64,000 nucleotides of DNA from Isochrysis galbana (Eukaryota; Haptophyta; Isochrysidales; Isochrysidaceae), in the NCBI GenBank assembly GCA_018136815.1, contig CM030940.1:142701-206700 (forward strand), in the 5' to 3' direction. The number at the start of each line of letters is the position of its first letter. Position 1 is the first letter of the stretch. The notes under the pieces were generated by a model that saw only the letters and a list, made by a program, of their open reading frames with translations, had not been told where the DNA came from and did not search any database. The position numbers were made by a program, and so were the translations under genes. Positions 10,736-20,744 of this stretch are shown here, one piece after another.

Positions 10736-11279
10736 TCCATCCCTGTCTCTGCCTCTGTCACTGGAATTCTCTTTGTCTCTGGACTCTGACTCTCTGTCTA
10801 TCTCTTTCTCCGGTGCCAGGAGAAGGAGGAGGAGGAAAGAGCCCAAGAAAGACAACGAGAGACCAAGAAAGAGAGGGGGATTGGGAAGCTGTGTGAGAGA
10901 AGAGGGTGTAAGGCTTGTGAGCAAAGTGGGTGGGTGCGTAGTGGGAAAGGACTCGTTGCGCTCGTGCCGCCCACTGAGCAGCCTCTTCAGCTGCCGCTCC
11001 TTTCTCTTCATTCTTCTTCCATCACGCGCCCTCCGTCTCCGCGCTTTCCTCCATTCCTTCCCCGCATCCTTCCTCTTCTTCTCCTCTAGTCAGCCTCGTC
11101 GGCCTCTTCTTCCGCCTTCCGAATCACGCACCCTTCATTTTGCGCTTGGTCCCCTCTTCCCTGGTAACATCTTCACTGGTCCCGTTTGTCCGGGCACTTT
11201 CCCCGCTCGCTTGGTTTCTCCGTCATCCGCCTGCATCTCCCACCTTTTTCACCTTCTTTGACGCCTTCTCCCCAGCCCC

Positions 11280-12817
11280 ATGGGCCCCGCTACCCCGCCG
11301 CTTGTCCGCTTTGCTGAAGCACGGCAGATGACAGGCATATGCCTCGCCATCGTGGGCAACCTACTCATCTCGATCGCGCTCAATCTGACGAAGCACGCTC
11401 ACAACATCAATCAGAGCTCCGCGGATCCGCGCCCATACGTTGCACTCCCGCTTTGGTGGATCGGCTTCTTCGCCACCATTATAGGCGAGCTAGGCAACTT
11501 CGCCGCCTACGGCTTCGCGCCCGCCTCCCTCATTGCGCCGCTCGGTGCCGTTTCCGTCCTATCGAATGCTTTCATCGCCGCGCTTGTCCTCGGAGAGGGC
11601 TTGCGCGCGCGGGACCTTGTTGGCTGCGCTCTATGCATTGGCGGCGGCGTCATCATTGTTCTTTCAAGTAGCTCCCATCCGGCCGATCCCGACATCGACA
11701 CCTTCCTTCGGCTCGTGCAAGACCACGTGTTCATTGGGTACATCGCGTGCCTCTCGCTCGCCACTGCGTTTATGCTTGGCTTCCAAGACCAATACGGCTC
11801 AACGCACGTAAGCTACTACGTGCTTTTGTGCTCGATGCTTGGTTCGGTCACCGTGCTCGCGTGCAAGGGCGTCTCGACTATGATCAACATGTGGGCTTGC
11901 TGCCGTGGGCCTGTGCCGATGGGCCAACCCGTCTTCTTCATGCTGTTGCTCGTTCTCGTCGTGACAGCTGTCCTGCAGGTGCGGGCGGCCTGTGACCGCG
12001 GAGGGGGGCTCTGTGGCTTTAAACACTCGTCAAGGAATGTGCTTGCGATACCGTACGCTGACGCAAGGGGGTCAGGAGGGGGGGGGGGGGACGGGGCACT
12101 CAAAAGCATGTATGCCTCCGCATGCGTTCACTCGTTCGGAGCGTCCCACCTAGCTCCCTGTGCCGCTGATTCGTACCGCTCTCGCAGATTCGCTACCTTA
12201 ACGTTGCTATGGAGAATTTTGGCAACACTGAGACGGTGCCTGTTTTTTACGTGCTGTTCACCCTTTGCACCATCCTCTCCTCCAATTTCCTCTTCCATGA
12301 CTTTGAGCAGATGTCGTACGCGTCGATCGCCGCCTTTTGCTCGGGTTGCTCGCTCACCTTCATCGGCGTTATCCTCCTCACCTCCGAGCGCGGCGACCGC
12401 TCACACGCCCCCTCGCGGCGCGAGTCGCCCTCACGACGAGGGGGGGGCGCCGCCACCGTACGCCCCGCATATGAGCCGAGTGCGATAGCGACACCGGATA
12501 CAAAACGCGCATCCCTCATCGAGAATGAGGCTAGCGCAACGCGTGAAGCGTCGCGCTTGGGCCCGGGCCGGGGCGCAAGTACCGCAGCTGAGCTTTGGCA
12601 GCGGGCGGGCGCCGGGGTGAACGCTCGCCTGGCTTTGGGTAGGCGCGGCTTGCGCCCCGGGCATATGCCGCTCGCGCTGATGAACACACCACTAGGCTTG
12701 GGAGGCGACACCCTTCGACGTACCTTTTCGCTATCACGCAGCGAGATCGTCACGAGTCCCGGCGGAAGTGTCCGAGCTTCGATCCATCGCGATAGGCAGC
12801 CTCTGCCGTACGTATAA
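11280..12817 (+). CDS. NIPA-family (DUF803) magnesium transporter
   Basis: NIPA proteins are multi-pass Mg2+ transporters of plasma membrane and endosomes. Exon 1 is 11280-11978, a GT-AG intron is 11979-12187 (209 nt), exon 2 is 12188-12817, and the product is 442 residues. Recognisable segments: ICLAIVGNLLISIALNLTKHAH (helix 1), WWIGFFATIIGELGNFAAYGFAPASLIAPLGAVSVLSNA (the family signature), ALVLGEGLRARDLVGCALCIGGG, then after the intron VLQIRYLNVAMENFGNTETVPVFYVLFTLCTILSSNFLF and CSGCSLTFIGVILL. About nine hydrophobic segments are visible. The last ~135 residues are a hydrophilic Ser/Arg-rich tail, longer than in many family members. ATG 11280 was chosen; a second ATG at 11328 would remove 16 residues before the first helix. 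The intron contains a G-run. Confidence 0.88.
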
Positions 12818-13224
12818 ATCACTGCCCTTGGTGTAGTGGCTAGGGCGTCGAGCCTCCTTGAGCGGCAGCTGCGCAACCCGCCCCCAGCAACGGGCCGTCG
12901 CGCATCTGCGGCATTGCTCAAATGATAGAGCACGGAGCACCTTAACTCAATAGGCCCGTTCGAAACGCCGCTGGGCGGTGGAATCGTTGGGCTAGTCGAA
13001 GGCGTGGTGGTTGCCGAGCGAAGGCCTTTGCATTTCCGTTGGAGGGACGCCAAATAGCAACTAGAGCATGGGAGGCCGCATGATACACAATGCGTTGAAG
13101 ATAGGCAAACCACCCAAAGCGTTGGAATGTAGATACCCTCACCGCCATGGCATGCAAGATGAAGTTTTAGCTTTTGGCCATTGAAGAAAGAGAAAGAGCA
13201 TAAGAATTAGCGAATCGATGCTAG
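12818..13224. other. intergenic, nothing recognised
   Basis: Contains two tRNA-like stretches (12835-12895 and 12905-12975), neither of which folds as a proper tRNA. I see no gene or clear mobile element here. Confidence 0.4.
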
Positions 13225-13325
13225 CGCAGTGTAAATAAGTTTATACTTAGTTCACCCATGGGGGGGCACGAGCCCCCCCCCCCTCTCCACTCCTCCCCTG
13301 CCATGGGTTCCGGTTCTTGCAAGGC
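13225..13325 (+). mobile_element. degenerate 5' head of a hairpin-headed retroelement
   Basis: TAAGT-TTAT-ACTTA (13236-13249), then TTCACCC and ATGGGGGGGCACGAGCCC. This matches the head of the intact element at 35577 (minus) base for base in most positions, with one mismatch in the outer stem. Similarity runs past CTCCACTCCTCCCCTGCCATGG and then fades. Confidence 0.5.
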
Positions 13326-13869
13326 TTATTGTTTCTCGTTGGGTTCCGGTTCTTTCTTGGGACTTGCTAACTATCGTTGTCGTCCAGGCCTGTTCTTCGT
13401 AGGTGCTCTGCTTAGCCTGGTTAGGGTTTCGTTGTCTTCCGGCGTTTGGCGTTCGCGTTGGCGTTCGGAAATTTCCTCTCACATTCCCTAGGTCCGCTAC
13501 CCTTGGCTTGTAGGTCCTTGCTTCTTTCTTCTCGGTCAAGGTTTTGGCGAGCGAGTCGGTTGATCTATCCGCTCGAGATTTGAGGTTTAATTTTGCCATC
13601 TCCCCTTGGAGATCGGTGTAGGTTCGCTTCTTGGGTGAGGGAATCGCTTTCCCCTTGATGCAAGTTGCATGCAAGCCCTTGGTTGGCCCCTTTGGTGTTT
13701 CTTCCCCCTGCTTGGTTGCTACTCAGGGTTGTTCGTTAGAAGCGTCTAGAAGGTTCATTCACGCTCAACGGCAAGATTTCTTTCGTCGCAAGGATATCTC
13801 GTTGCGATCTGTATCCGAAATGATCGCCGCGGTCGCGCGACATGACGCTCCCCTTCGGACTCTCCGCCA

Positions 13870-14178
13870 TGTGGGAAATTAAATTTAAATTTTTAACAAA
13901 TTTTTATGGGTCGCGGCGCGGCAAAGGAACGGGACTAGCGCGCACACAAGACAGGACTCCCTGCCGCGGCGAGCGCAAGCACCCTTCCCCCTTGTGCCAC
14001 CCAGCTCTTCACTAGCTTACTACCTGCGCTAGCCAGAGCACCCCTCCCTCCACACTCAAACAGTCCCCCACGCCAGGATCCTGTTCTGGTCTCGCAGGCA
14101 AGGGGGCCTAATGGGAGGGTGAGGAGCAACTCCTCAAAGAGGAGCTTTGGGGAAGGAGATGTTTGAGTGGGGGCGCAA
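13870..14178 (+). repeat. repeat that was the insertion target of the full-length LINE (left part)
   Basis: AAATTTTTAACAAATTTTTATGG plus the following ~70 bp recurs at 53562-53640, and GGACTCCCTGCCGCGG through GAGTGGGGGCGC recurs at 56058-56280. At 56280 that copy continues uninterrupted into the sequence found here only after 20744. So 13958-14178 and 20745-21180 are two halves of one repeat split by the LINE. Confidence 0.75.
14163..14178 (+). repeat. left target-site duplication of the LINE
   Basis: TTGAGTGGGGGCGCAA, 16 bp, identical to 20729-20744. The empty relative at 56270-56283 has one copy (TGGAGTGGGGGCGC). Confidence 0.85.
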
Positions 14179-14181
14179 CAA

Positions 14182-14199
14182 CTATCGTTAAACCGATAG
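14182..14199 (+). promoter_or_regulatory. retroelement 5' terminal mini-hairpin
   Basis: Stem CTATCG / CGATAG (6 bp) with loop TTAAAC; ATGG follows after 4 nt (14204). It lies 3 nt inside the element. The leader before the start codon is only about 25 nt, so the hairpin would sit next to the RNA 5' end. Confidence 0.62.
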
Positions 14200-14203
14200 G
14201 GTC

Positions 14204-17200
14204 ATGGAGCGCGCGCCGCCGCCCGCTCTCGCTGCCGCTGCCCTCGCCATGATGGACGAAGAGCTCATGGAGACGCCGCTGTCGCCGAAGCGACCGCGCC
14301 AGGACGACCCCCCCAGTCAGGTGGGCACAGGAGCCGGCGGGCCGCGCCCGCGCATCACCACGAACGGCACATACAAGGCCGCCATGCTGGCACCAGCCAG
14401 CAGGCAACACACCTCCAGCACAATCCACAGCCACACCCACCACAAAGCACCAGAGGGACGAACCCATAGGGAAGGCCCCCGGGCCGGGACCCTACACAGC
14501 CGCGTTACCGCCCTCGTGCTCCGGCGCGAGGGGCCGGCCCGGCGCCATACAAGACAGGACCCCATTGGGGAAATGTCGCATCAAAACAGGCACTGGAAAG
14601 AGCAGCTTTGGACCCCCATCATGGGAGACAGCGGCAACAGGGAGGACGACACCGGGGAGACACTCCCCAGAGACGCCCAGAAGCACACAGACGACCGCGC
14701 CTCGGGCGCTGGAACGATCAGCAAGGCACCGGCCCCAGAGGCCCAACATAACCAGCACAAACACGAATTTGGGCCAACACAACAGACACTCCACGCAAAA
14801 CCCGCGAGAGGGAGTGACTACGCGGTTGACGCACTGAGACAAATGGACCCTAGAGAAGCAAGACAAAGCAGAGGACTAACCTTGCCTCCCCCCACGGCCA
14901 CACAGGTGGCCCTCCTTGACGAAGACCTCGAGCCCGAGCTTCAAGAAGAGGCCGAGTTTCCGGATTCTCATAAAATCGTCATCACCTTCACGGCGTACGA
15001 GAAGGGCCACAAGGCCAAAGACGAGGAGACCCTAGGCGCCATTGTCGCGCATCTCAACAAACTTGAAGGCGTCGACCTTGAACCCGACTTTCTGTCTAAG
15101 AGCGCCTCCGGACCATGGGAAATAATGGTTACGGCGGATTGCGCGAACCAATTTCGCGAGATGTTCAAAGACGTCGTCGACTTTCGCAAGGCGGGCATTC
15201 CGTGCCCCATAGCGGTCAAATATCAAACTCTCGACGAGAAACTCAAGGGGCTACCCCGGGCGTCCGACAAAGCGGTAGCTGGCGCTTTCCAAGACGTCTC
15301 GGCGCACCTAGTGGTGCGCAACTACAAGTTCGAGTTGAAGAGCATTATCACGATCAGCACGCTCGCCAAGGCGGTCGAAAACCAAGGCTTCTACTTTCTC
15401 CAAGGAAACCAAGAAAGGACCAAGATCCTCACCAAAGAAGGAGTGCTAGTGACCCAAGGCAAGAAAGAGGTTTACCACCTCTATGTGACTCCCAAGCAAG
15501 GCTCGTTCAAATCGTTCGACTTTCCGCGCAAGATACTTCTCAGCGTTAACGGAGCCCCCTACCCCATCGAGTATGCGGTCCGAAACTGCCGCGAGCTCGG
15601 CGGCGACATAAAGAACCTGTACATCCACGCAGGTCCAAAGGGATGCAAAGGATACAAAAAAGACTACGCTATGGCCTTCCAACCCCCCCTTCGCATGTGC
15701 GTGTGCGCAGAGGAAAAAGCAGCGCGACTTGAGCGGGAAGAGCGCAAGCGCACGGCAACGCCGAAGAAGACTATCCAAGAGGCCATCAACCCGGGCTCGC
15801 TCGAGCTATGCAAACGTTTCCCCAACGGGAAGTGCCCCATGAATATCGAGGGCAAAGCATGCAATCGATCGCACGATTATCCGGGCGCGTGGAAAGACGG
15901 CGCATGCACAATTGTATGCGCGTTTCCGCGCGCGAGTGCCGGACATCCCGGAAAACAACCAAAGGGAGGATTTTGCACCCTAGGTGCCGAATGCCGCTAT
16001 CTCCACAAGTACGCATGCCTAGCCCATCTGTCGCGTCGCGGCAACGCATTGATCATATACGCACTCACATTCAACTCCACCCTTGGATACCCAGGTGAGG
16101 GACCGGTTACTATCGTGTCCTACAACATCAACGGTGCCGGGCACGGCGCCTTAGGCTCGGTGCTAGCCCAAGCGAGGAAAGCGAGGGTGGACATCCTACT
16201 TCTACAAGAGCTTCATGCCTACGCAGACGGCAGGCAACACCGCGCATGCATGACCGCCAAAGCGTTGGGATGGCAAATGGTGCAAGCACCTGCGAACATC
16301 ACTGACCCGGCGAGTGGGGTGGGAATTGCGATCCGCGACTCCTCCCCAAGAGTGAAAATGTTACCGGATACGGCGGAAACGCTAGTCGAAGGCAGATGCC
16401 TACGAGTTAGATGCGTAATAGAATCTAAAGAATTGGAACTAATATCTATATATCTGAGCGCCGCGCCTAATTTGAGAGCCACCCAGATAGAAACATTGAA
16501 AACGAGCCCCGTGGTAGGAGAACACGATACCATTATGGGAGGCGACTTCAATTGTGTAGAAGATGTGGAGAGAGACACAAGGAAGCACACGGACCGAGAG
16601 GAATATGGAAACGCCCACGGACCCAAACTAAGAACGACTATGAATGAGATAGGATTAATGGACGCATACAATCTAGTGAACGGTAATATCAAAGGGGGCT
16701 TCACCCGTCTTTCGGGGACCGTTCACACGCGAATAGACAGGATCTATTCCCCCATCGTATGCTCGAACATCAATTGGCAGACAATCGGCCCACACCCGTC
16801 ACTTTTTACGGGGAAAGGCGCCTCGGACCACCTCCCGGTGGTGGGCACCTTCGAAGTATTAGGGTTCAAACCCGGACGCACATACGACGTGCGAATAGAC
16901 AGCGAACTTTTCGGCGCGGAAGACACGCGGAGAGTTATAACACACCTGTGGAGAAGCCACATAAAACCTGAGACACCGGACGAAGACATCGACGACGCGT
17001 GGAGCAACGCGAAAAAGGCGGCGGCAATTTACCTTCTATGGGCAACAAGGCAGAACAAAGAGCAACAGGAAATAGCAAAGGCCGTCGAAGAGCTTGCATT
17101 GATTGGGATCGAGCTCAACGATGGCGAGCCAAACGCGAGGAAAGTGGATAGAATGCGCGAACTCAACGAAAAGATAGGTGCGATTCGCAGGAAGTCCAGA

Positions 17201-19279
17201 CCGACGATCAAAGAAAGCTTCGACTCTCTCAAATGTGAGGAGAGGATGACGAAAGAATTCTTTCAGAGATTTCAAACGCGCGCCTCTAACAGCGCGATCC
17301 CAGAACTCTTCATCACTAGAGACTGGAACGTCCCGGGGGACGACATGAGAAACACGACCGCAGACGATGCGGAAATACGAAGCGAACTCCGCAAGTACTA
17401 CGTATGGCTATACCAGGAACGCCGCAACACCAGAGACCACGAACTCGAAGAGACGCTAGAAACACGCCCGATGAACAAACACGACAGCGATGCAATAGAA
17501 GGGAAAATAACGATGGAGGAGCTCACGGACGCCATTACCCAAATAGGGGGTGGCAAGAGCGCGGGGCCAGACGCGCTACCGGCGGAGTTCAAAAGCTTCA
17601 TAGACCTAGTGAAACACGACTTTCTTAGAGTGCTAAATCTAGCTCTAGAGCAGGGGCAACTTAACGTATCCATGAGAGAAGGCGACATAATACTCCTATA
17701 TAAAAAAGGAGACACGAGAGATCCAAGGAACTATAGACCCATCACGCTCCTGCAAAGCGACTACAAAATATTGGCCAAGGTACTTACAAATAGACTAAAA
17801 AAAGTAATCGGGAACATAATCTCGAAAGACCAATTAGGCTTCGTCCCGAAACGGTTGATCGGAGAAGCCACTCATCTATTACAACTGACGAATGCATACC
17901 TAGACGAAACGGGGGAGCCAGGACTCCTCCTGGCGCTCGACTGGGAGAAGGCCTTCGACAGGGTCAACTGGGAATTCTACCATTTGGTCCTCGACAAACT
18001 AAAATTCGGGGAAAATTTCAAGAGGTATGCGAAGGCTCTTACGAACTCCGAGGCTAAACCAATCCGCTACATAAAGGCGAACGGGGGAAGAAGCTTCCCC
18101 TTCAACATAGCGAGCGGCGTCCCCCAAGGATGCCCGCTCTCGCCGCTGGCCTTCCTCTTAACGGCAGAAGCCCTCACCAGAGCGATAAATGAGGACGAAG
18201 ACATTGAAGGCATCGTAGTTAACGGTGCCGAACTTAAGATAAGTCAGTTTGCGGACGATACGCAACTCTTAGCGGCAGACTACAGCAGCCTGGCGCGATC
18301 TCTCAGCTGGGTAGAAAGATATGCGGCGGCCTCGTGCGGCAAACCCAACGATCAAAAGTTCGAAGGACTGAGGATGGGCTCCCTGAAGAGGAAGCGCCCA
18401 CCCGGGAGATTCCAAAGATATAAGTGGCTGAAACGAAGCGAATACGCGACCATACTGGGAGTCCCGCTAGGGGGGCCCCAGGCCATCAAGGAATTCTGGC
18501 GTAAATTAGCTGACAAGATAGAGAAGAAAACCACTATATACGCACCGCTAACCAAAAACCTATCTATACACGGGAAAACAAAGGTGGCGAATTTCCTTAT
18601 ATATTCTATCCCTAGATACTGGTTGCAGACACTTGCAGCCCCGAAATCATTCCATACGGCAATCAAAAGATCCGTGGATAGGATTATGTGGACTAACGAG
18701 CGCACCGGACGACGGCTACAATGGATAAAATATCCCGAGATTCCCACTAAAAACTCTTCGGAAAAAGGGCCCCACCTCGGGCTGGGACTGCTAGACTGGA
18801 GCAACCACGTCAAAGCACTACAAGCAAAATGGATCCTAAACTATCTGGACGCGCGCCAAGCACAGTGGAAGCAGGTGCTCGACGCGTGGTTTTGCCGGAC
18901 AAACTTAGGGAGGGCAGCGGTCCTCTCGACAATCCCCACGAGCAAACTTACCGATGGAATAACGGGTACAAGTAAACTACCCGCGTTCTGGAAGCTGGCG
19001 CTAAACAACATCCGTGAACTAGAGCTCACGTCGTTGAAAGTAAGTAGGGAGGGAGCACTCTCACAACCCATGTGGGGTAGCCCAACGCACCCGGGACCGA
19101 ATATGAAACCCAAATGGGCAAAGCTGTGGAATAAGCTCGAATGCAACACCATACACAACGTATTCAAAGACCACGCGGCGACCGCGCCATATAGCAGCGA
19201 AGAATGCGCGCAATACCTCAGGAACAACGACACGTATATACAATTTCAGGGGAATATATCCCAAGAGACAAATTCTTAG
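14204..19279 (+). CDS. LINE polyprotein: CCCH zinc fingers, APE endonuclease, reverse transcriptase
   Basis: 1691 codons. The first ~240 residues are low complexity. A conserved module follows, shared with the 2361 fragment (VITFTAYEKGHKAKDEETL). Two CCCH-like fingers at ~535-560 (CKRFPNGKC...CNRSH) and ~575-605 (CAFP...CTLGAECRYLH) probably bind RNA. APE-like endonuclease starts at ~634 (SYNINGAG, LLLQELH, GGDFNCVEDVERD, RIDRIYSP, SDHLPVVG). Reverse transcriptase spans ~1100-1400: KSAGPDALPAEF, NYRPITLLQSDYKILAKVL, GFVPKR, LALDWEKAFDRV, GVPQGCPLSPLAFLL and catalytic FADDT at ~1348. The frame ends at 19279, about 10 residues after it leaves the alignment with the relative at 40965-43004. One missing base near 19250 explains this. 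Confidence 0.88.
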   Translation: MERAPPPALAAAALAMMDEELMETPLSPKRPRQDDPPSQVGTGAGGPRPRITTNGTYKAAMLAPASRQHTSSTIHSHTHHKAPEGRTHREGPRAGTLHSRVTALVLRREGPARRHTRQDPIGEMSHQNRHWKEQLWTPIMGDSGNREDDTGETLPRDAQKHTDDRASGAGTISKAPAPEAQHNQHKHEFGPTQQTLHAKPARGSDYAVDALRQMDPREARQSRGLTLPPPTATQVALLDEDLEPELQEEAEFPDSHKIVITFTAYEKGHKAKDEETLGAIVAHLNKLEGVDLEPDFLSKSASGPWEIMVTADCANQFREMFKDVVDFRKAGIPCPIAVKYQTLDEKLKGLPRASDKAVAGAFQDVSAHLVVRNYKFELKSIITISTLAKAVENQGFYFLQGNQERTKILTKEGVLVTQGKKEVYHLYVTPKQGSFKSFDFPRKILLSVNGAPYPIEYAVRNCRELGGDIKNLYIHAGPKGCKGYKKDYAMAFQPPLRMCVCAEEKAARLEREERKRTATPKKTIQEAINPGSLELCKRFPNGKCPMNIEGKACNRSHDYPGAWKDGACTIVCAFPRASAGHPGKQPKGGFCTLGAECRYLHKYACLAHLSRRGNALIIYALTFNSTLGYPGEGPVTIVSYNINGAGHGALGSVLAQARKARVDILLLQELHAYADGRQHRACMTAKALGWQMVQAPANITDPASGVGIAIRDSSPRVKMLPDTAETLVEGRCLRVRCVIESKELELISIYLSAAPNLRATQIETLKTSPVVGEHDTIMGGDFNCVEDVERDTRKHTDREEYGNAHGPKLRTTMNEIGLMDAYNLVNGNIKGGFTRLSGTVHTRIDRIYSPIVCSNINWQTIGPHPSLFTGKGASDHLPVVGTFEVLGFKPGRTYDVRIDSELFGAEDTRRVITHLWRSHIKPETPDEDIDDAWSNAKKAAAIYLLWATRQNKEQQEIAKAVEELALIGIELNDGEPNARKVDRMRELNEKIGAIRRKSRPTIKESFDSLKCEERMTKEFFQRFQTRASNSAIPELFITRDWNVPGDDMRNTTADDAEIRSELRKYYVWLYQERRNTRDHELEETLETRPMNKHDSDAIEGKITMEELTDAITQIGGGKSAGPDALPAEFKSFIDLVKHDFLRVLNLALEQGQLNVSMREGDIILLYKKGDTRDPRNYRPITLLQSDYKILAKVLTNRLKKVIGNIISKDQLGFVPKRLIGEATHLLQLTNAYLDETGEPGLLLALDWEKAFDRVNWEFYHLVLDKLKFGENFKRYAKALTNSEAKPIRYIKANGGRSFPFNIASGVPQGCPLSPLAFLLTAEALTRAINEDEDIEGIVVNGAELKISQFADDTQLLAADYSSLARSLSWVERYAAASCGKPNDQKFEGLRMGSLKRKRPPGRFQRYKWLKRSEYATILGVPLGGPQAIKEFWRKLADKIEKKTTIYAPLTKNLSIHGKTKVANFLIYSIPRYWLQTLAAPKSFHTAIKRSVDRIMWTNERTGRRLQWIKYPEIPTKNSSEKGPHLGLGLLDWSNHVKALQAKWILNYLDARQAQWKQVLDAWFCRTNLGRAAVLSTIPTSKLTDGITGTSKLPAFWKLALNNIRELELTSLKVSREGALSQPMWGSPTHPGPNMKPKWAKLWNKLECNTIHNVFKDHAATAPYSSEECAQYLRNNDTYIQFQGNISQETNS

Positions 19280-20394
19280 AAACGTGGGACATAATAGTCA
19301 AACACGCCACGACGTTGATGGCGGCGGCAGACAGCGCGGCCGAAATAGGGGGCGCACCAGCGAGAAGCGAGGAGACCGACAACCAAAGCGCTCCAGAGGA
19401 ACCGACACCCGAACTGCGAATAACAATGGACGGGGAATACTATGTGAGCATTAAAGGAAAGTGGTATGAGGCGGAGCTCTCATACTTAGGCACACCCATA
19501 GTCGGGGAAAGATTGCACACCGCACCCACGAACTTAGATCCATCCCCTCCGGCGCACTGGGGGGAAGGGTACAAAACCAATAAGAGGCTAGAGTACCCGC
19601 TAGCAGACGAATACACACTAGACGGTAAGACGCCGCTGGACGGCACCGGTGTAGAACATATCACCGAGGCCCTCCAGCAAGCGAAACGCAAGCGCAAACG
19701 CCACACGGGATTGAACAAGTGGGAGGATAAACTGCAAACCTCAGACGACACATGGGCGCATCTCGCAAAGCTATACACCTCGCCAATGATAACGACGCGG
19801 GACACGCACTTGCACTTCAAACATATCACACACAGGCGAGTAGGCACATATAACCGTTTTCCGGGCAGAGATAAAACATGCCGGATATGTGGGGAGGCGG
19901 AGGAATCCTCGATCCACTTAGGTGAGTGCCCCAGGATAACTAACATTCTAGGCGAACTAAATAAAGTCGCACGCTTCTCACCTGAGGTTGAAAGGAGCAG
20001 AGAAGAAATCATTATAGATAACCTATTCGTTTTCCCGAAAGGAGACGCCCCGAAAGCACTATGTATACTATACCTATTAGCATGGAGATACATAATCACG
20101 GACTTCTATAGGATACACTACGATGGTGTAAAATTTTCGGAGGAATCAGTACTGATAAGAACCATAGAGAGATATGCCCTGTTGAGCAAAGCACTCCTAT
20201 TCGCACAAGAAACCGATTTGACGAGGACAGCCCAGGCGGGCATGGGCAGGCAACCAAAGAAAAGGGTAGACATGAACGACTTGAGACCCATTTTTAATAG
20301 AAACGACAAAGGCGGACTTAGACCCAATGCAGAGTTAGTGGTACTAACCACCAAGCTAGGGATCGTCCACGCTGTCGAGGGGATCATGGAGTAA
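19245..20394 (+). pseudogene. frame-shifted C-terminal part of the LINE polyprotein
   Basis: From about 19245 the alignment continues in the -1 frame (GEYIPRDKFLETWD), matching GNYISVGPFLKSWEK of the minus-strand relative. It runs to a stop at 20392-20394 with DSYLHFKH-like HLHFKHITHRRVGTYNRF, a zinc knuckle CRICGEAEESSIHLGEC and AWRYIITDFYRIHYDG. The break lies at CAATTTCAGGGGAATATAT. A sequencing error, a genuine 1 bp deletion or programmed frameshifting could each account for it; the deletion is simplest. Confidence 0.75.
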
Positions 20395-20728
20395 GACAAC
20401 CTTAGCAATTGAAGCTTTGGCACGCCACTAGAACTTGATGCCGGGGACACTAGGAACCAAACCCAAATAACACAACCAAGACGAAGACGGACAGACACAC
20501 ACGACACTATAGACAAATTCGGAAGGCCTGCCCGAGCCCCACACTCCGAACCAGGCCCCAGGTAGTGCACCGAGGCCGGACCCCGGAAACCGAAGAAAAA
20601 GGAAAGAAGGGGGGCAGGGAAAGAGGTGGAGGGAGGGAAGTTAAGGGCGGTGTAGATAGCAAAGGCACAGGTGTGACCCATAGCTAGTAGGCGAGTAGCC
20701 CCGAATCTTCAGAAAGATTTTTTTTTTT
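20395..20728 (+). other. LINE 3' UTR with T-tail
   Basis: Non-coding 3' region ending CTTCAGAAAGA then a T-run. The sense-strand tail is T, not A; the same ending occurs in other LINE copies of the window. Confidence 0.65.
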
Positions 20729-20744
20729 TTGAGTGGGGGCGCAA
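20729..20744 (+). repeat. right target-site duplication of the LINE
   Basis: TTGAGTGGGGGCGCAA, identical to 14163-14178. Confidence 0.85.

Larger units (their letters stand above)
14179..20728 (+). mobile_element. full-length non-LTR retrotransposon (LINE), 6.55 kb
   Basis: Bounded by a 16 bp target-site duplication. The 5' end is CAAC plus hairpin, with ATG at 14204, only 25 nt from the element start. One long ORF carries CCCH zinc fingers, APE-type endonuclease and reverse transcriptase; the C-terminal zinc knuckle is in a shifted frame. The 3' UTR is about 330 bp and ends AGAAAGA followed by 13 T residues (20718-20730, partly shared with the TSD). The architecture resembles L1/Tx1-type elements, but the fused single ORF differs from the classic two-ORF layout. 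The intact duplication and nearly intact coding suggest a fairly recent insertion. Confidence 0.88.

Noticed and set aside
12905-12975. tRNA-like sequence (GCGGC...GCCGC acceptor, GCTC/GAGC D-arm, GTTCGAAAC)
   Set aside because: No proper anticodon stem-loop (no T33) and the T-stem does not pair; at best a decayed tRNA-derived piece.
14179-14260. HDV-like ribozyme at the LINE 5' end, as in R2 and trypanosome L1Tc
   Set aside because: Only one small hairpin is evident; I could not build the nested double pseudoknot by eye.
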